Below are positions 1-8,578 of a stretch of DNA of 51,732 nucleotides, one piece after another. Source of the stretch: Aureispira sp. CCB-QB1 (GTDB lineage Bacteria > Bacteroidota > Bacteroidia > Chitinophagales > Saprospiraceae). The stretch lies in the NCBI RefSeq assembly GCF_000724545.1, contig NZ_JHBV01000012.1, forward strand, positions 1 through 51,732. Direction: 5' to 3'. The notes below the pieces were generated by a model. That model searched no databases. It was not told the origin of the DNA and saw only the letters and a list, made by a program, of their open reading frames with translations. The first letter of the stretch is position 1. Every line of letters begins with the position of its first letter. Position numbers and translations under genes: made by a program.

Positions 1-293
1 ACACAATGTAGACCAGCTGATAGACCTGTTGCCGTAGCAGTAGTTTGTGTGTTACTATTCCAAACATAGCTAAAGCCTCCTACGCCTCCACTTACATTGA
101 TCGTGGCACTTCCATCGGATGCCCCATGACAATTTACGGATGTACTCGATACTGTAAAGCTGATAGGCGTATTTAAAATATTAGCAGTAGGGTGTGGTTG
201 TGCTGCTAGAGTTTGAATTTGATTTGTATAACCCAATACACCAAGAAGCCCTACTAGCAAGCTACTAGTTAGTACCATTGAAAGATAACGCAT
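1..293 (-). CDS. SprB-repeat secreted adhesin (partial, N-terminus only)
   Basis: The frame opens at an ATG (291-293) and runs off the left edge without a stop, so only about 97 residues are present. The first ~35 residues look like an export signal (MRYLSMVLTSSLLVGLLGVL followed by a polar stretch ending near LAAQPH). After that comes a segment with the hallmarks of a SprB repeat (PF13573): VNCHGASDGSATINVSGG, then YVWNSNTQTTATATGLSAG. The family is found in large cell-surface adhesins of Bacteroidota, often secreted by the type IX system and used in gliding or attachment. Seen: signal plus one repeat. Known: family role. Inferred: a long multi-repeat adhesin continuing to the left. This frame is too close to the edge to appear as a complete ORF. 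Confidence 0.8.
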   Translation of the reverse strand, partial: MRYLSMVLTSSLLVGLLGVLGYTNQIQTLAAQPHPTANILNTPISFTVSSTSVNCHGASDGSATINVSGGVGGFSYVWNSNTQTTATATGLSAGLHC

Positions 294-1041
294 AAATATT
301 ATCAAGATTTAATTGATTGAAAAAATTATGGGATTTAATAATAGAACGTTATCAGTTGTTCCGTATGTAGTGATTTTTATTTGGTGCCGCAAAGATATAT
401 CTTTTAACAATATCTTACAATTATCTCTGACAAGACTTTAAAAAAATAATCATTATTTTTTGTAAAATTAATCTGCCTCACATATAAAGTTTAAAAAACT
501 TATTTACGTTGATGTCTATATATTAACATCATTGTAAGTTTTTAGTACTTCCTTGCCTGCTACTTTGTAACACTTTCTTGGTACATGATTTTTGGACTTA
601 TAGTTTTAATCAATCATTGGAAAGTGCTTCATCACCTTCAAAAAGAACTAATCTATTTACTTTACAAGTTATTACATGTAAAATTTCATAAATAAAACTT
701 CAAAAACGTTGCAACAAATTAAAAAAATAATTATATTTACAAAACATATTGTGATTTTAATACACCAATCATTCAAAAAAAATCATCTATTCCCAAACGT
801 TATCTTCATAAAACTCTGATTTTCAAAAATCAAAAAGTTTTTTTTTGTAAAAAAAATGTATCGGAATTTGATTTTCTGCCAAAAAAGACCGTTTTTGTAT
901 AAGACTTAACATAAATACCCCCTTTTATATTTATAATAAGTCTTTTAGACCAAATAACAACTGAATAAATTGTTATGTCTCAAGTGTTGATACCCCTTTT
1001 GTTGAACAATAAAAAAATTTAGGAAAACAATAACCATTAAG
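294..1041. other. Long AT-rich intergenic region
   Basis: This stretch of about 750 bases separates two divergently transcribed genes. I see no credible coding frame, RNA gene or strong terminator hairpin in it. It holds the minus-strand promoter at 390-420 and A/T homopolymer runs, for example around 840-860. A promoter for the sigma-factor gene at 1042 must lie here, but I could not place it with confidence. Confidence 0.5.
390..420 (-). promoter_or_regulatory. Bacteroidota-type promoter of the SprB-repeat gene
   Basis: On the minus strand TTG (420-418) is followed after 20 nt by TATCTTTG (397-390), matching the Bacteroidota consensus TTTG-N19/20-TAnnTTTG. It would give a leader of about 90 nt before the ATG at 293. 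Confidence 0.6.
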
Positions 1042-1599
1042 ATGAAATCGGTCGTCCTCGCAGAAATATCTGAACGTGAATTAATAGAAGGTTGTATTGC
1101 CAAAAAAAGGCGATACCAAGAGCAACTATACTATAGATATGGTACAGATATGTATCAAGTATGCCTGATGTATGCCAAGAATGAAGCAGATGCTTCTGAC
1201 ATCTTACAAGAGAGCTTTATCAAAGTTTTCAAAAACATACATACCTTTAAATTTCAAGGGGCGTTAGGAGGATGGATTCGTAGGACTGTTGTTTTTACTG
1301 CTATTAATGCTTATAAAAAGAAGCAAAGGGAAACACAATTAGTTGTCTCTATGCCAGAGACGGAATATGTTGATTTTTCGGTTAATGAAATTGCAGAAGG
1401 ATTAGATCCTAGTGAAATTGTAAAACTAGTTAATCAGTTGCCTAAGAAGGCACAACAAGTTTTAAAATTATATGCGATAGAAGGCTATAAGCATCAAGAA
1501 ATTGCTGATATGCTAGGTATTTCTGTTGGGACATCAAAATCTCAATTAAATCGAGCAAAAAAAATATTACAAGAAGCAGTAAAAACACTTCATGGATAA
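1042..1599 (+). CDS. ECF-type RNA polymerase sigma factor
   Basis: A 185-residue sigma-70 family protein of ECF size. Region 2 spans roughly residues 24-95, with the helix motif DASDILQESFIKVFKN and the -10-recognising part GGWIRRTVVFTAINAYKKK. Region 4 spans about 125-180 with a helix-turn-helix (LPKKAQQVLKLYAIEGYKHQ, then EIADMLGISVGTSKSQLNRA). It would direct core polymerase to a dedicated promoter set. Its last 8 nt overlap the start of the next gene, which implies translational coupling with that membrane protein, its presumed regulator. A close paralogue lies at 4753 with the same downstream arrangement. The regulon is unknown. Confidence 0.9.
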   Translation: MKSVVLAEISERELIEGCIAKKRRYQEQLYYRYGTDMYQVCLMYAKNEADASDILQESFIKVFKNIHTFKFQGALGGWIRRTVVFTAINAYKKKQRETQLVVSMPETEYVDFSVNEIAEGLDPSEIVKLVNQLPKKAQQVLKLYAIEGYKHQEIADMLGISVGTSKSQLNRAKKILQEAVKTLHG

Positions 1600-3589
1600 C
1601 AAAAATCAGAGCAACAACTCGGTTGGAGATACTTCTAAATTCTCTCATGAAAACCAACTGCCTCCTATATGGGACAACATCTCTAAAGAGCTTAATGCTT
1701 TAGATGAAGATGCTATGCCCCTAGATAACCAAACGGTAGATTCTAACGAGTTATCTGATCTTGCTGACTTTAGTATTGTCAAAGAAAGTTTTCAAACTAA
1801 TTTTAGCACTAAAGAGCCCCCTAAGTTTATGTGGGACAAAATTGAGCAAGATTTAGAATCATTTACAGTTACTGATGACCCATCAACATTTAGTGCTATA
1901 AAAGATGGTTTTGAGCAAAACTACAAAGAAACCTCTGTTCCTAATTTCACTTGGGCTGATTTAGCGGAAGAAATGGATAATCCGAAGCCTAAAGAGAAAG
2001 TAGAAGATTACGCATTTGTCAAACGAGGTTTTGAAAAGCAATATAGTGCTGTTGTTGTTCCCTTATTTAGCTGGGATGACTTGGTCAAACGCATGGATAA
2101 TGAAGCTGCCCTTGCCGATACACCTGATCGCTACTCTATTGTCAAAGATAGTTTCCAAAAAGTATACGCCAATAACCAACCAGCAGTTGACACATGGGCA
2201 AACTTAGAACAACAATTGCAATCTAATTCTCATTGGAAGAAAATAGGGCTGCTTTTATCTGCTCCTGCTTTCTTGAAAAAAGCAGCTTTATTCACAGCTA
2301 TCGGCGTATTTATGTTAGGTAGCAAATTCTACCTAACTAACGAATCAACTCCTATTTCTATTCCAGCCTCTTCTGTTATCGCCAGTAACCAAGAACCTCA
2401 AAAGGAAACGACTGCTAAAGATTTGTTTCATAAAATACGCGAATCTAGTCTAAATGCAGCTGGTCACAGAAGTCACACTGAAGAAACTTTGGAGAAGGTA
2501 TTGCCGCTTTCTGATGCTTTATACTCTGATGATGTTACTCCTGAGTCATCAGAAAATACTCCTTCTAGTTTGGAAAATAACAAAGAACAAGATGGTTCTA
2601 ACGTTCAAAACCACTTTACTCAAACTGTAGATAAAGATACACCGAACAATACAGGCAATTCTTCCAATACAACAGGTACTGTTGCCAATGAACAAGATTT
2701 ATTGTATCAAGAGGATGAAATAAAGCCTAAGGTAGAGCAATCTATTCATACGTCTGATCTTAACTGGATTGGACAGGCTGGTGTCAATGTAGAAGCATTT
2801 GACAAAGGTGTCAATGTTTTGGTTCAAGACTTCATTTTAGATTCGGAAATTACTAAAATGGATGAAGATAACTTTACCCTTGTTCGTCAAGCTCAAAAAG
2901 GGAAGAAAATTCGTTTTGAAGTAGGGCTAACAGGGAAAGGAGGCACCTCCATCTTATTAGGTCAAAATAAGTACGAAACTTGGAACAATGGAGAACCAAC
3001 ACATTTGTGCCCTACAGGCGCCTTTGGGATTATGGCTAATTATCACTTTACACTCAATGATGCTGTTGTTCTAGGAATTTACCCTTACTCTTCAATGAAA
3101 CAATGCTTTGGCAAATACGATAACAATGGTAATTATGAAGCAACAGATATTGATTTATCTCTATTTGATTTTACTTTAGGTTATCAAAGGACACTAATTC
3201 GATACAATAGTTTGAGCCAAATTCCTTCTAAAATTTACGCTCGCTTGGATTTTGGTCTTGGAATTTTAACGAATGCAAAAACTAAAGTAAACGAACAAGT
3301 TATTAGTTCTGAAAAACTATATAATAAATTTAATTTCTCGGCAGGATTAGCTTTAGGTAATGCACATGAAATTAATCAGTTTATCATTGACTATGGCATT
3401 ACTAGCAATATTGGAGTCAACAACTTAATAACAGGTTCTAACCCTACTATCTTACAGCCTGCCCAATTACTAAACATTGGTGCTTACCTTGGCGTACGAT
3501 ACATCCTTGTTCCTAGGCTTGAACCATCCAAAAAACAACGCCAATTTGACTGGTCTCCTCCATTCTACATAGAAGAACCTGCGTTTTAA
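1592..3589 (+). CDS. Membrane protein with Trp-motif repeats and C-terminal beta-barrel-like domain; putative sigma regulator
   Basis: 665 residues. The cytoplasm-facing N-terminus carries a half repeat (Trp27) and four repeats of about 40 residues. Each runs from a helix such as YSIVKDSFQKVY to a Pro-x-Phe-x-Trp-Asp-x-Leu/Ile motif, with the Trp at 81, 121, 161 and 202. A single hydrophobic segment lies at about 229-248. A Ser/Thr/Asn/Glu-rich linker follows to about 430. The last ~220 residues (from about 445, RFEVGLTGKGGTSILLG) look like the strands of an outer-membrane beta-barrel domain of the PorT/OmpW-like kind (YQRTLIRYN, ARLDFGLGIL, LGVRYILVP). The start ATG overlaps the sigma gene by 8 nt. 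Inferred: the repeats bind or sequester the sigma factor and the barrel-like part senses something in the envelope. It is not a canonical anti-sigma domain that I recognise. A paralogue lies at 5288. Confidence 0.6.
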   Translation: MDNKNQSNNSVGDTSKFSHENQLPPIWDNISKELNALDEDAMPLDNQTVDSNELSDLADFSIVKESFQTNFSTKEPPKFMWDKIEQDLESFTVTDDPSTFSAIKDGFEQNYKETSVPNFTWADLAEEMDNPKPKEKVEDYAFVKRGFEKQYSAVVVPLFSWDDLVKRMDNEAALADTPDRYSIVKDSFQKVYANNQPAVDTWANLEQQLQSNSHWKKIGLLLSAPAFLKKAALFTAIGVFMLGSKFYLTNESTPISIPASSVIASNQEPQKETTAKDLFHKIRESSLNAAGHRSHTEETLEKVLPLSDALYSDDVTPESSENTPSSLENNKEQDGSNVQNHFTQTVDKDTPNNTGNSSNTTGTVANEQDLLYQEDEIKPKVEQSIHTSDLNWIGQAGVNVEAFDKGVNVLVQDFILDSEITKMDEDNFTLVRQAQKGKKIRFEVGLTGKGGTSILLGQNKYETWNNGEPTHLCPTGAFGIMANYHFTLNDAVVLGIYPYSSMKQCFGKYDNNGNYEATDIDLSLFDFTLGYQRTLIRYNSLSQIPSKIYARLDFGLGILTNAKTKVNEQVISSEKLYNKFNFSAGLALGNAHEINQFIIDYGITSNIGVNNLITGSNPTILQPAQLLNIGAYLGVRYILVPRLEPSKKQRQFDWSPPFYIEEPAF

Positions 3590-3859
3590 ACTATAAAAGG
3601 AGTTTGTTTGAGGATTAGCTTTGTTACTCCCTGTGATTATGAACTCGCACAGCTCGGCTTGCTGTTGTTATCTAGTATTTATTTCATGAACAGTCCATTG
3701 TGTTCAGCATAAGTCTACTCGCCTGTCGCTTAGTTGAGAAACTTATAATTGAGATAGTCTATTTCACGTTCAATTCCTTTGATTTAGCATGATTTTTGTA
3801 GCCCAATTCCTTAGTAAATAGCCCTCCCATTACTGATACTCGCTTGAAAATATGTGACT

Positions 3860-4564
3860 ATGAAATTACTTTTACGCTCCAATTTTTCTTTATTTCTAAT
3901 TTTTCTTTTCTTACTAAGTAGTTGCGAGAAAGAAGATGCTTTTAAAAATCCGACTCCTGTTATTTTTAATTTTGGCATGAATCAGCAAGGTGTTGGCGGT
4001 TCAGATGATTTGACTTTTTCGGATGGATACATCATTATTCATCAGTTTTCAGTTATCGGAGAACGTGTGGAAGGAGAAGATTTTGAATTTTTGCGGACAT
4101 TTCCCAATGGTTTAAAAATTCCGTTTTATAATAATTCTACTTTTGATGAATTGAGTTTTGATTTGCCACAAGGAGCATACAATAGTTTAAAGATTCGTTT
4201 TGAAACCCAAAGTGGTATTAACACCAACTTATTTGTAAAGGGTCGTTATTTGTATAATAATCCTCTCAAAAATCCTTCTACAGTACATTTAAAGTGGAAT
4301 ACAAATAAAGTTTTTGAAGCCAATGTATTGTCTTCTACAGGGATGCGTTCTTTGGTACTAAATGAAACCAAAACCGAAACGCCTCGAATCATCTTCAAAC
4401 CTAAGCCTTGGTTTGCCGACGTCACAGAAATGATGCTTGAAAATGCTTCGTTTTTAACAACAGCAAACAACGAACAAATCATGACAATTGATCCAACTAA
4501 TAATGTAACTATCTTCACAGAGATTGATTTAAAAGTAGGAACAGAATTAAAATGTTCGTTGTAA
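3860..4564 (+). CDS. Lipoprotein of unknown function
   Basis: About 234 residues. I place the start at the ATG at 3860; a GTG two codons upstream is also in frame. A lipoprotein signal peptide is clear: basic MKLLLRSN, hydrophobic FSLFLIFLFLLSS, then lipobox Cys. The mature part is beta-rich and has no cysteine pairs. It resembles in general pattern the DUF4382/DUF4397-like lipoproteins of Bacteroidota (SFDLPQGAYNSLKIRFETQ), but I cannot assign a family firmly. It lies between the two sigma/regulator operons, on the same strand, with 264 nt before it and 188 nt after it, so it is probably its own transcript and may be a target or partner of these regulators (inference). Confidence 0.65.
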   Translation: MKLLLRSNFSLFLIFLFLLSSCEKEDAFKNPTPVIFNFGMNQQGVGGSDDLTFSDGYIIIHQFSVIGERVEGEDFEFLRTFPNGLKIPFYNNSTFDELSFDLPQGAYNSLKIRFETQSGINTNLFVKGRYLYNNPLKNPSTVHLKWNTNKVFEANVLSSTGMRSLVLNETKTETPRIIFKPKPWFADVTEMMLENASFLTTANNEQIMTIDPTNNVTIFTEIDLKVGTELKCSL

Positions 4565-4635
4565 GTTTAATTTTCAAGAAAAAAAACCTTACATTAAACT
4601 AATAGCCAATAAGTTAATACTCAACAAACATAATA

Positions 4636-4665
4636 TTGATCACAACAATTCACAAAATATCTTAG
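4636..4665 (+). promoter_or_regulatory. Predicted promoter of the second sigma/regulator operon
   Basis: TTG (4636-4638), a 19-nt spacer, then TATCTTAG (4658-4665), one base away from the Bacteroidota -7 consensus TAnnTTTG. It lies about 90 nt upstream of the TTG start codon at 4753. Confidence 0.5.
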
Positions 4666-4752
4666 AGAAACATTAAACACACTATTCTTTTATACATCTA
4701 GTCCACTAGACATACGTTTCGTTTTTCATAACTTGCATAAAATACAATAACC

Positions 4753-5295
4753 TTGAAGGAACTTTCAGAGAGAGAACTAGTAGAACGTTGTGCTGCCGAT
4801 GAGCGACAGTACCAAGAACTACTATATCGCAAGTATGCTGGCGATATGTATAAAGTATGCCTAATGTATGCCAACAACAAGGCAGATGCGGCTGATATTT
4901 TACAAGAAAGCTTTATTAAAGTATTCAAAAATATACACCGCTTTAGATTCGAAGGCTCTCTAAGAGGTTGGATTCGTCGTACCGTTGTCCATACTGCTAT
5001 CAACGCCTATAACAAAAAACAGCGTGACACGCAAGTAATCATTCCAATGGCAGAAAGTGGGGAGGTAGATGCTTCTATTGATAGTATTGTTGGACAGCTA
5101 GAAGCTAATGACATTATTAAGTTGGTTAACTCTTTGCCTCAAAAAGCTAGGCAAGTTCTTAAATTATATGCCATAGAAGGCTACAAACATAAAGAAATTG
5201 CCGCTTTGTTAGGAATTACAGAAGGTACTTCTAAATCCCAATTCAGTAGAGCTAAAAAAATGCTACAAACTTCAATTGAAACACTCCATGGCTAA
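4753..5295 (+). CDS. ECF-type RNA polymerase sigma factor, paralogue of the one at 1042
   Basis: 180 residues with sigma-70 regions 2 (DAADILQESFIKVFKN; RGWIRRTVVHTAINAY) and 4 (ALLGITEGTSKSQFSRAKKM), colinear with the 185-residue protein at 1042. The start is TTG: an in-frame TAA lies at 4738-4740 and no ATG or GTG intervenes. The protein begins MKELSERELVERC, matching SERELIEGC of the paralogue. The gene ends inside the next gene with an 8-nt overlap if that gene starts at its ATG, exactly as in the first pair. The duplication therefore involved the whole two-gene unit. Confidence 0.88.
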   Translation: MKELSERELVERCAADERQYQELLYRKYAGDMYKVCLMYANNKADAADILQESFIKVFKNIHRFRFEGSLRGWIRRTVVHTAINAYNKKQRDTQVIIPMAESGEVDASIDSIVGQLEANDIIKLVNSLPQKARQVLKLYAIEGYKHKEIAALLGITEGTSKSQFSRAKKMLQTSIETLHG

Positions 5296-7084
5296 GAAAC
5301 AACAGCAAAATAAAATTGGAGAAAGTTTTGAACAACATCTCCCTGATGAATTGGTTCCTGATTTTATTTGGAATAACATCTCCAGTGCCTTAGACAAGGC
5401 TCCTGCTATGGAAGAAAGTACCGAAAAAATCAAATCCTCTTTTGAAAAGGGATTTGAGCAGGAAGCATTGCCCGTATTTCTATGGGATAACATCGAGTCT
5501 TCTCTGAATCATGCAAGCTTTTTGGAGGAATCTGTTGAAAATGAAAATAAAATTAAGGCTTCTTTTGAAGAGGGCTTTCAAGATACTATTCCTGACAACT
5601 TATGGGAAAATGTAGAAAATCAGTTGGAAATTGAAGGTGTTTGGCAGCGGGTCTTGAAACGCTTAAACAAAAATACTAGAAGACGGTATTGGCAGGAAAA
5701 AGGAATGCAACTGGGCATTCTTGCCTTGGCTGTTTTGCTACTTAGAGGCTGTGACTTTGGGCAATGGTCTACTATAACTCCTATCGCTCAAAAAGTAAAT
5801 GTATCTACTCAAACAACTTCTTCTACAACACCTCCGTTTGTATCCAATAAAAAGGCTAAAAATGGTTCTGAGAACCACTCTAGTAATTCCATTGCCCCTA
5901 CAAAGAATCCAAAACTTTCAGATGCTAGTCATTCTCTTATTGATAATACTGGTTCGTTGTCCTCTTCAAAAGAAACAACAATAACGAATACGATTACCAA
6001 TAATCCTACTTCGGTTGCTGCTCTTTCTAAGTCTAAGAATCATCATCCGTTCGATAATCTGTCAAAAGGATCTATTAAACCATCTGTTACTGCTGCTAAA
6101 CAAGAAAAACAGGATATTACAGCACCTAATCATAACAACCAACCCTATCTAGAACCTATAACAAATAAGGCACAAGGCAAGTCAGATCAACAAATATCTG
6201 AACTTCAAGAGACAGCATCGTCAACACAACAATCTCCTAGAGTACCGCTTAACAATAACAAAACTTCTGACCTTTCCTCCATAAAAGCGTCTACTACTCC
6301 AGCTAATAATTATAATAGTTCTAATTCTATAAATTCAACACCAACTCCTTCTGCTCTACTAAGTCAAGCTGCCATTGCGACACTGACGAACAAACCATTT
6401 GTTGATTCATCCATTCAGGTACTTCAGGATTTCCACATTAAAAATATCCTTAATAAGAAAAAGCATCAAGTTAGATTTGAAGTAGGAATGAATGGAAAAA
6501 TAGGTACTTCTCTTTTATTAGGAAATGCGACCAGTAAAGGTATGGAAACAACAAGTATGACTAAAACAAAAACTCGTGTGGCAGGTGGCATTGGGATTAT
6601 AGCAAACAGCTACCTAACCGCTAATGATGCGATTGTTTTTGGCGCCTACCCTTTGTCCAATAGCCAACAATACTTTGGAGGGTATACCAATGAGGGACGT
6701 TATTACCACAAAGAAGTCAAACTGGCTTACTTTGATTTTACGCTAGGTTATCAACGAGTCTTAGTACACTACAATGATTTTGGCACGATTCCATCTTCTA
6801 TCTATGCTAGAATAGACTATGGATTAGGTTATTTAAGTAAAAGTGAGGAAATCGTCAATGGGCTTGCTTCTGAACTAGGTGATGCCTATAACAAATTGAA
6901 TCATAATATTGGTCTGACCATTGGTAATACACATCGCATCAATCGTTTTGTTATTGATTATGGTCTTTATGGCAATCTGGGTTTAAGTGCTGTTCTTAAT
7001 TTTAGCCCATCTGGAACCAATACAATAGAATACAGCAACTTAGCGACCATGGGTGGCTATGTAGGTCTTCGTTATGTCTTGTAA
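5288..7084 (+). CDS. Membrane protein with Trp-motif repeats and C-terminal beta-barrel-like domain, paralogue of 1592-3589
   Basis: 598 residues from the ATG at 5288, which overlaps the sigma gene by 8 nt like its paralogue; a TTG four codons upstream (5276) is open but less likely. Three N-terminal repeats carry Trp at about 28, 66 and 106 (VPDFIWNNI, LPVFLWDNI, IPDNLWENV). A hydrophobic segment at about 139-154 is followed by a ~210-residue Ser/Thr/Asn/Gln-rich linker. The C-terminal ~195 residues are beta-barrel-like (VRFEVGMNGKIGTSLLLG; YFDFTLGYQRVLVHYN; YGLGYL) and closely match the paralogue's end. Inferred role: membrane-anchored regulator or sensor for the cognate sigma factor. Repeat number differs between the paralogues (three against four and a half). 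Confidence 0.6.
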   Translation: MAKKQQQNKIGESFEQHLPDELVPDFIWNNISSALDKAPAMEESTEKIKSSFEKGFEQEALPVFLWDNIESSLNHASFLEESVENENKIKASFEEGFQDTIPDNLWENVENQLEIEGVWQRVLKRLNKNTRRRYWQEKGMQLGILALAVLLLRGCDFGQWSTITPIAQKVNVSTQTTSSTTPPFVSNKKAKNGSENHSSNSIAPTKNPKLSDASHSLIDNTGSLSSSKETTITNTITNNPTSVAALSKSKNHHPFDNLSKGSIKPSVTAAKQEKQDITAPNHNNQPYLEPITNKAQGKSDQQISELQETASSTQQSPRVPLNNNKTSDLSSIKASTTPANNYNSSNSINSTPTPSALLSQAAIATLTNKPFVDSSIQVLQDFHIKNILNKKKHQVRFEVGMNGKIGTSLLLGNATSKGMETTSMTKTKTRVAGGIGIIANSYLTANDAIVFGAYPLSNSQQYFGGYTNEGRYYHKEVKLAYFDFTLGYQRVLVHYNDFGTIPSSIYARIDYGLGYLSKSEEIVNGLASELGDAYNKLNHNIGLTIGNTHRINRFVIDYGLYGNLGLSAVLNFSPSGTNTIEYSNLATMGGYVGLRYVL

Positions 7085-7086
7085 TT

Positions 7087-8283
7087 TTACAAGCTATAAT
7101 CTCTGGCATCACTTTGTTCACCAGTATCAAAATACTTAAACCACTTCCCTTCTCGGACTCCTTTTTTATAACGACCAACTAATTTTAATTGTCCATTGGA
7201 GTAATAATGCTTCCATAAATCATCTTTTGCAGAACGTTTAGGATCTACGAGTGTATAATTCCCAACACTTTCTAGTTCGCCATTGGAATGATAGGATTCC
7301 CATTTCCCTACCCTACGATCTAAGTTTAGCATTCCTTTTATTTTCAGTTGTCCATTTTCATAATAAGAAAAATAGTTACCTACCCCCTGCTTATATTGGC
7401 AAGTATTTTTAAGTTGCCCCTGCTCATAATAAACCGCACAGCGACCATTCTTAATACCTTCGTTGTACACAAATTCGCTATTGAGGGCTCCAGTTGGATA
7501 ATATGTTTGTAAAACTCCATGTAGAATACCGTGCTTAAACGATTGCTTCATAGCTAATTGTCCATTTTCAAAATAATACTGATACCATCCGTGCATCTTG
7601 TTCTTATAATTAGAATAGACCACCTTCAGTTGCCCATTTTCATAGTATTCTCGAACGGCACCATCCAGCGTATCTAGGTGATAATGACGTGCTATTCTCA
7701 GCTGTCCATTTTTATAATATTCCTTAGAAATACCATCCAACCGACCAAAATCATAGACCTGAATGGATTGAATTTGCTTTTTATCGGTATCATAATAAGT
7801 TTTGTGGACACCATCTTTGGGACCAAATCCATATTGATTTTGGGTTCCCCCTAGCACCAATAAAATAACGGTTATTACATAGAATGTTGATAACAGCCAA
7901 CTAAAAATTGGTAGTCTCCAACGTAAACTGCCAATGATAAAACACAAAGTAGGCACTCCCCAAAGTACAGCACCAGGATATATATAAGTTCTTATATAAA
8001 TTAGTCCTGCAAAAAACAAGCTATTGATTGTCCACAATATAGCAGCCCCTGTTTTGAAATCTGCATGCTTCCTAATTCCATACGTATGCCCATTAACAGC
8101 AAAGAAAAAAGAAGCCAACGCAAAAGGTAAGTGAAATATCAACAGGACTACTCCTATATAAAAAGGAACCGAATGGGTAAGCTCGTCTAGTTCTGTTGTA
8201 TAAAATGCAGCAACTTCAAACGATTGCAAGACAAATACAACCGTCAACAAGAATACTAAACGAATTGATTTATAGGTGTCCAT
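7087..8283 (-). CDS. Membrane protein with MORN-variant (YwqK-like) repeats
   Basis: 398 residues. The first ~155 residues hold four to five hydrophobic segments (for example SIRLVFLLTVVFVLQSF and WLLSTFYVITVILLVLGG). The rest is a run of about nine repeats of the type YYENGQLKxxxxYKxGxxxG, the MORN_2 signature, ending near YFDTGEQSDARDYSL. Automated annotation calls such proteins YwqK-family antitoxins, but no toxin gene lies beside it, so I would not use that name. The repeats form beta-hairpin ladders that mediate binding; the partner is unknown. It converges with the preceding plus-strand gene with only 2 nt between the stop codons. Confidence 0.7.
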   Translation of the reverse strand: MDTYKSIRLVFLLTVVFVLQSFEVAAFYTTELDELTHSVPFYIGVVLLIFHLPFALASFFFAVNGHTYGIRKHADFKTGAAILWTINSLFFAGLIYIRTYIYPGAVLWGVPTLCFIIGSLRWRLPIFSWLLSTFYVITVILLVLGGTQNQYGFGPKDGVHKTYYDTDKKQIQSIQVYDFGRLDGISKEYYKNGQLRIARHYHLDTLDGAVREYYENGQLKVVYSNYKNKMHGWYQYYFENGQLAMKQSFKHGILHGVLQTYYPTGALNSEFVYNEGIKNGRCAVYYEQGQLKNTCQYKQGVGNYFSYYENGQLKIKGMLNLDRRVGKWESYHSNGELESVGNYTLVDPKRSAKDDLWKHYYSNGQLKLVGRYKKGVREGKWFKYFDTGEQSDARDYSL

Positions 8284-8509
8284 TATGAAACTTTTAAATT
8301 GGTAAACAGGTAGTTCTATTAAAATAAGGTAATTTTTTTAAAAAGTTACACTAAATAAGCAATCCATAACAATAGAGAATTGATACTTTAGTTGCTTTTG
8401 ATTACCTTTACATTTCCAAATTGAAATCTCATGAGCATGTTTTAACACGAAAAAACTTTTTTTGTACTAAAAAGGACTAAAACAGAAATTTCTATTGGAA
8501 ACCAATTCG

Positions 8510-8551
8510 TTAACCCTATGGTCAAATGGTTTTATTTGACCATAAGGTTAA
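8510..8551 (+). promoter_or_regulatory. Long inverted repeat in the metH leader
   Basis: Arms 8510-8527 and 8534-8551 (18 nt each) pair with one mismatch around the loop GGTTTT, and the ATG of metH follows 27 nt later. No T-tract follows, so it is not a standard terminator. It could be a dimeric operator or an RNA hairpin controlling metH translation. It does not show conserved cores that I recognise from SAM, SAH or cobalamin riboswitches. Confidence 0.65.
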
Positions 8552-8578
8552 TAACATGTACTTTAAACTGTAGATTGA

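Noticed and set aside
3590-3853. Terminator after the first sigma/regulator operon
   Set aside because: GGAGT at about 3600 and ACTCC at about 3627 could pair, but the stem is only 5 bp and no T-run follows.
7087-8283. Toxin-antitoxin locus from YwqK-like repeats
   Set aside because: The repeats are generic MORN-type ladders, the protein is a multi-helix membrane protein, and no toxin gene adjoins it.
8284-8578. SAM or cobalamin riboswitch before metH
   Set aside because: Only a simple long hairpin is visible; no conserved multi-helix core or cobalamin-box-like sequence was recognised.
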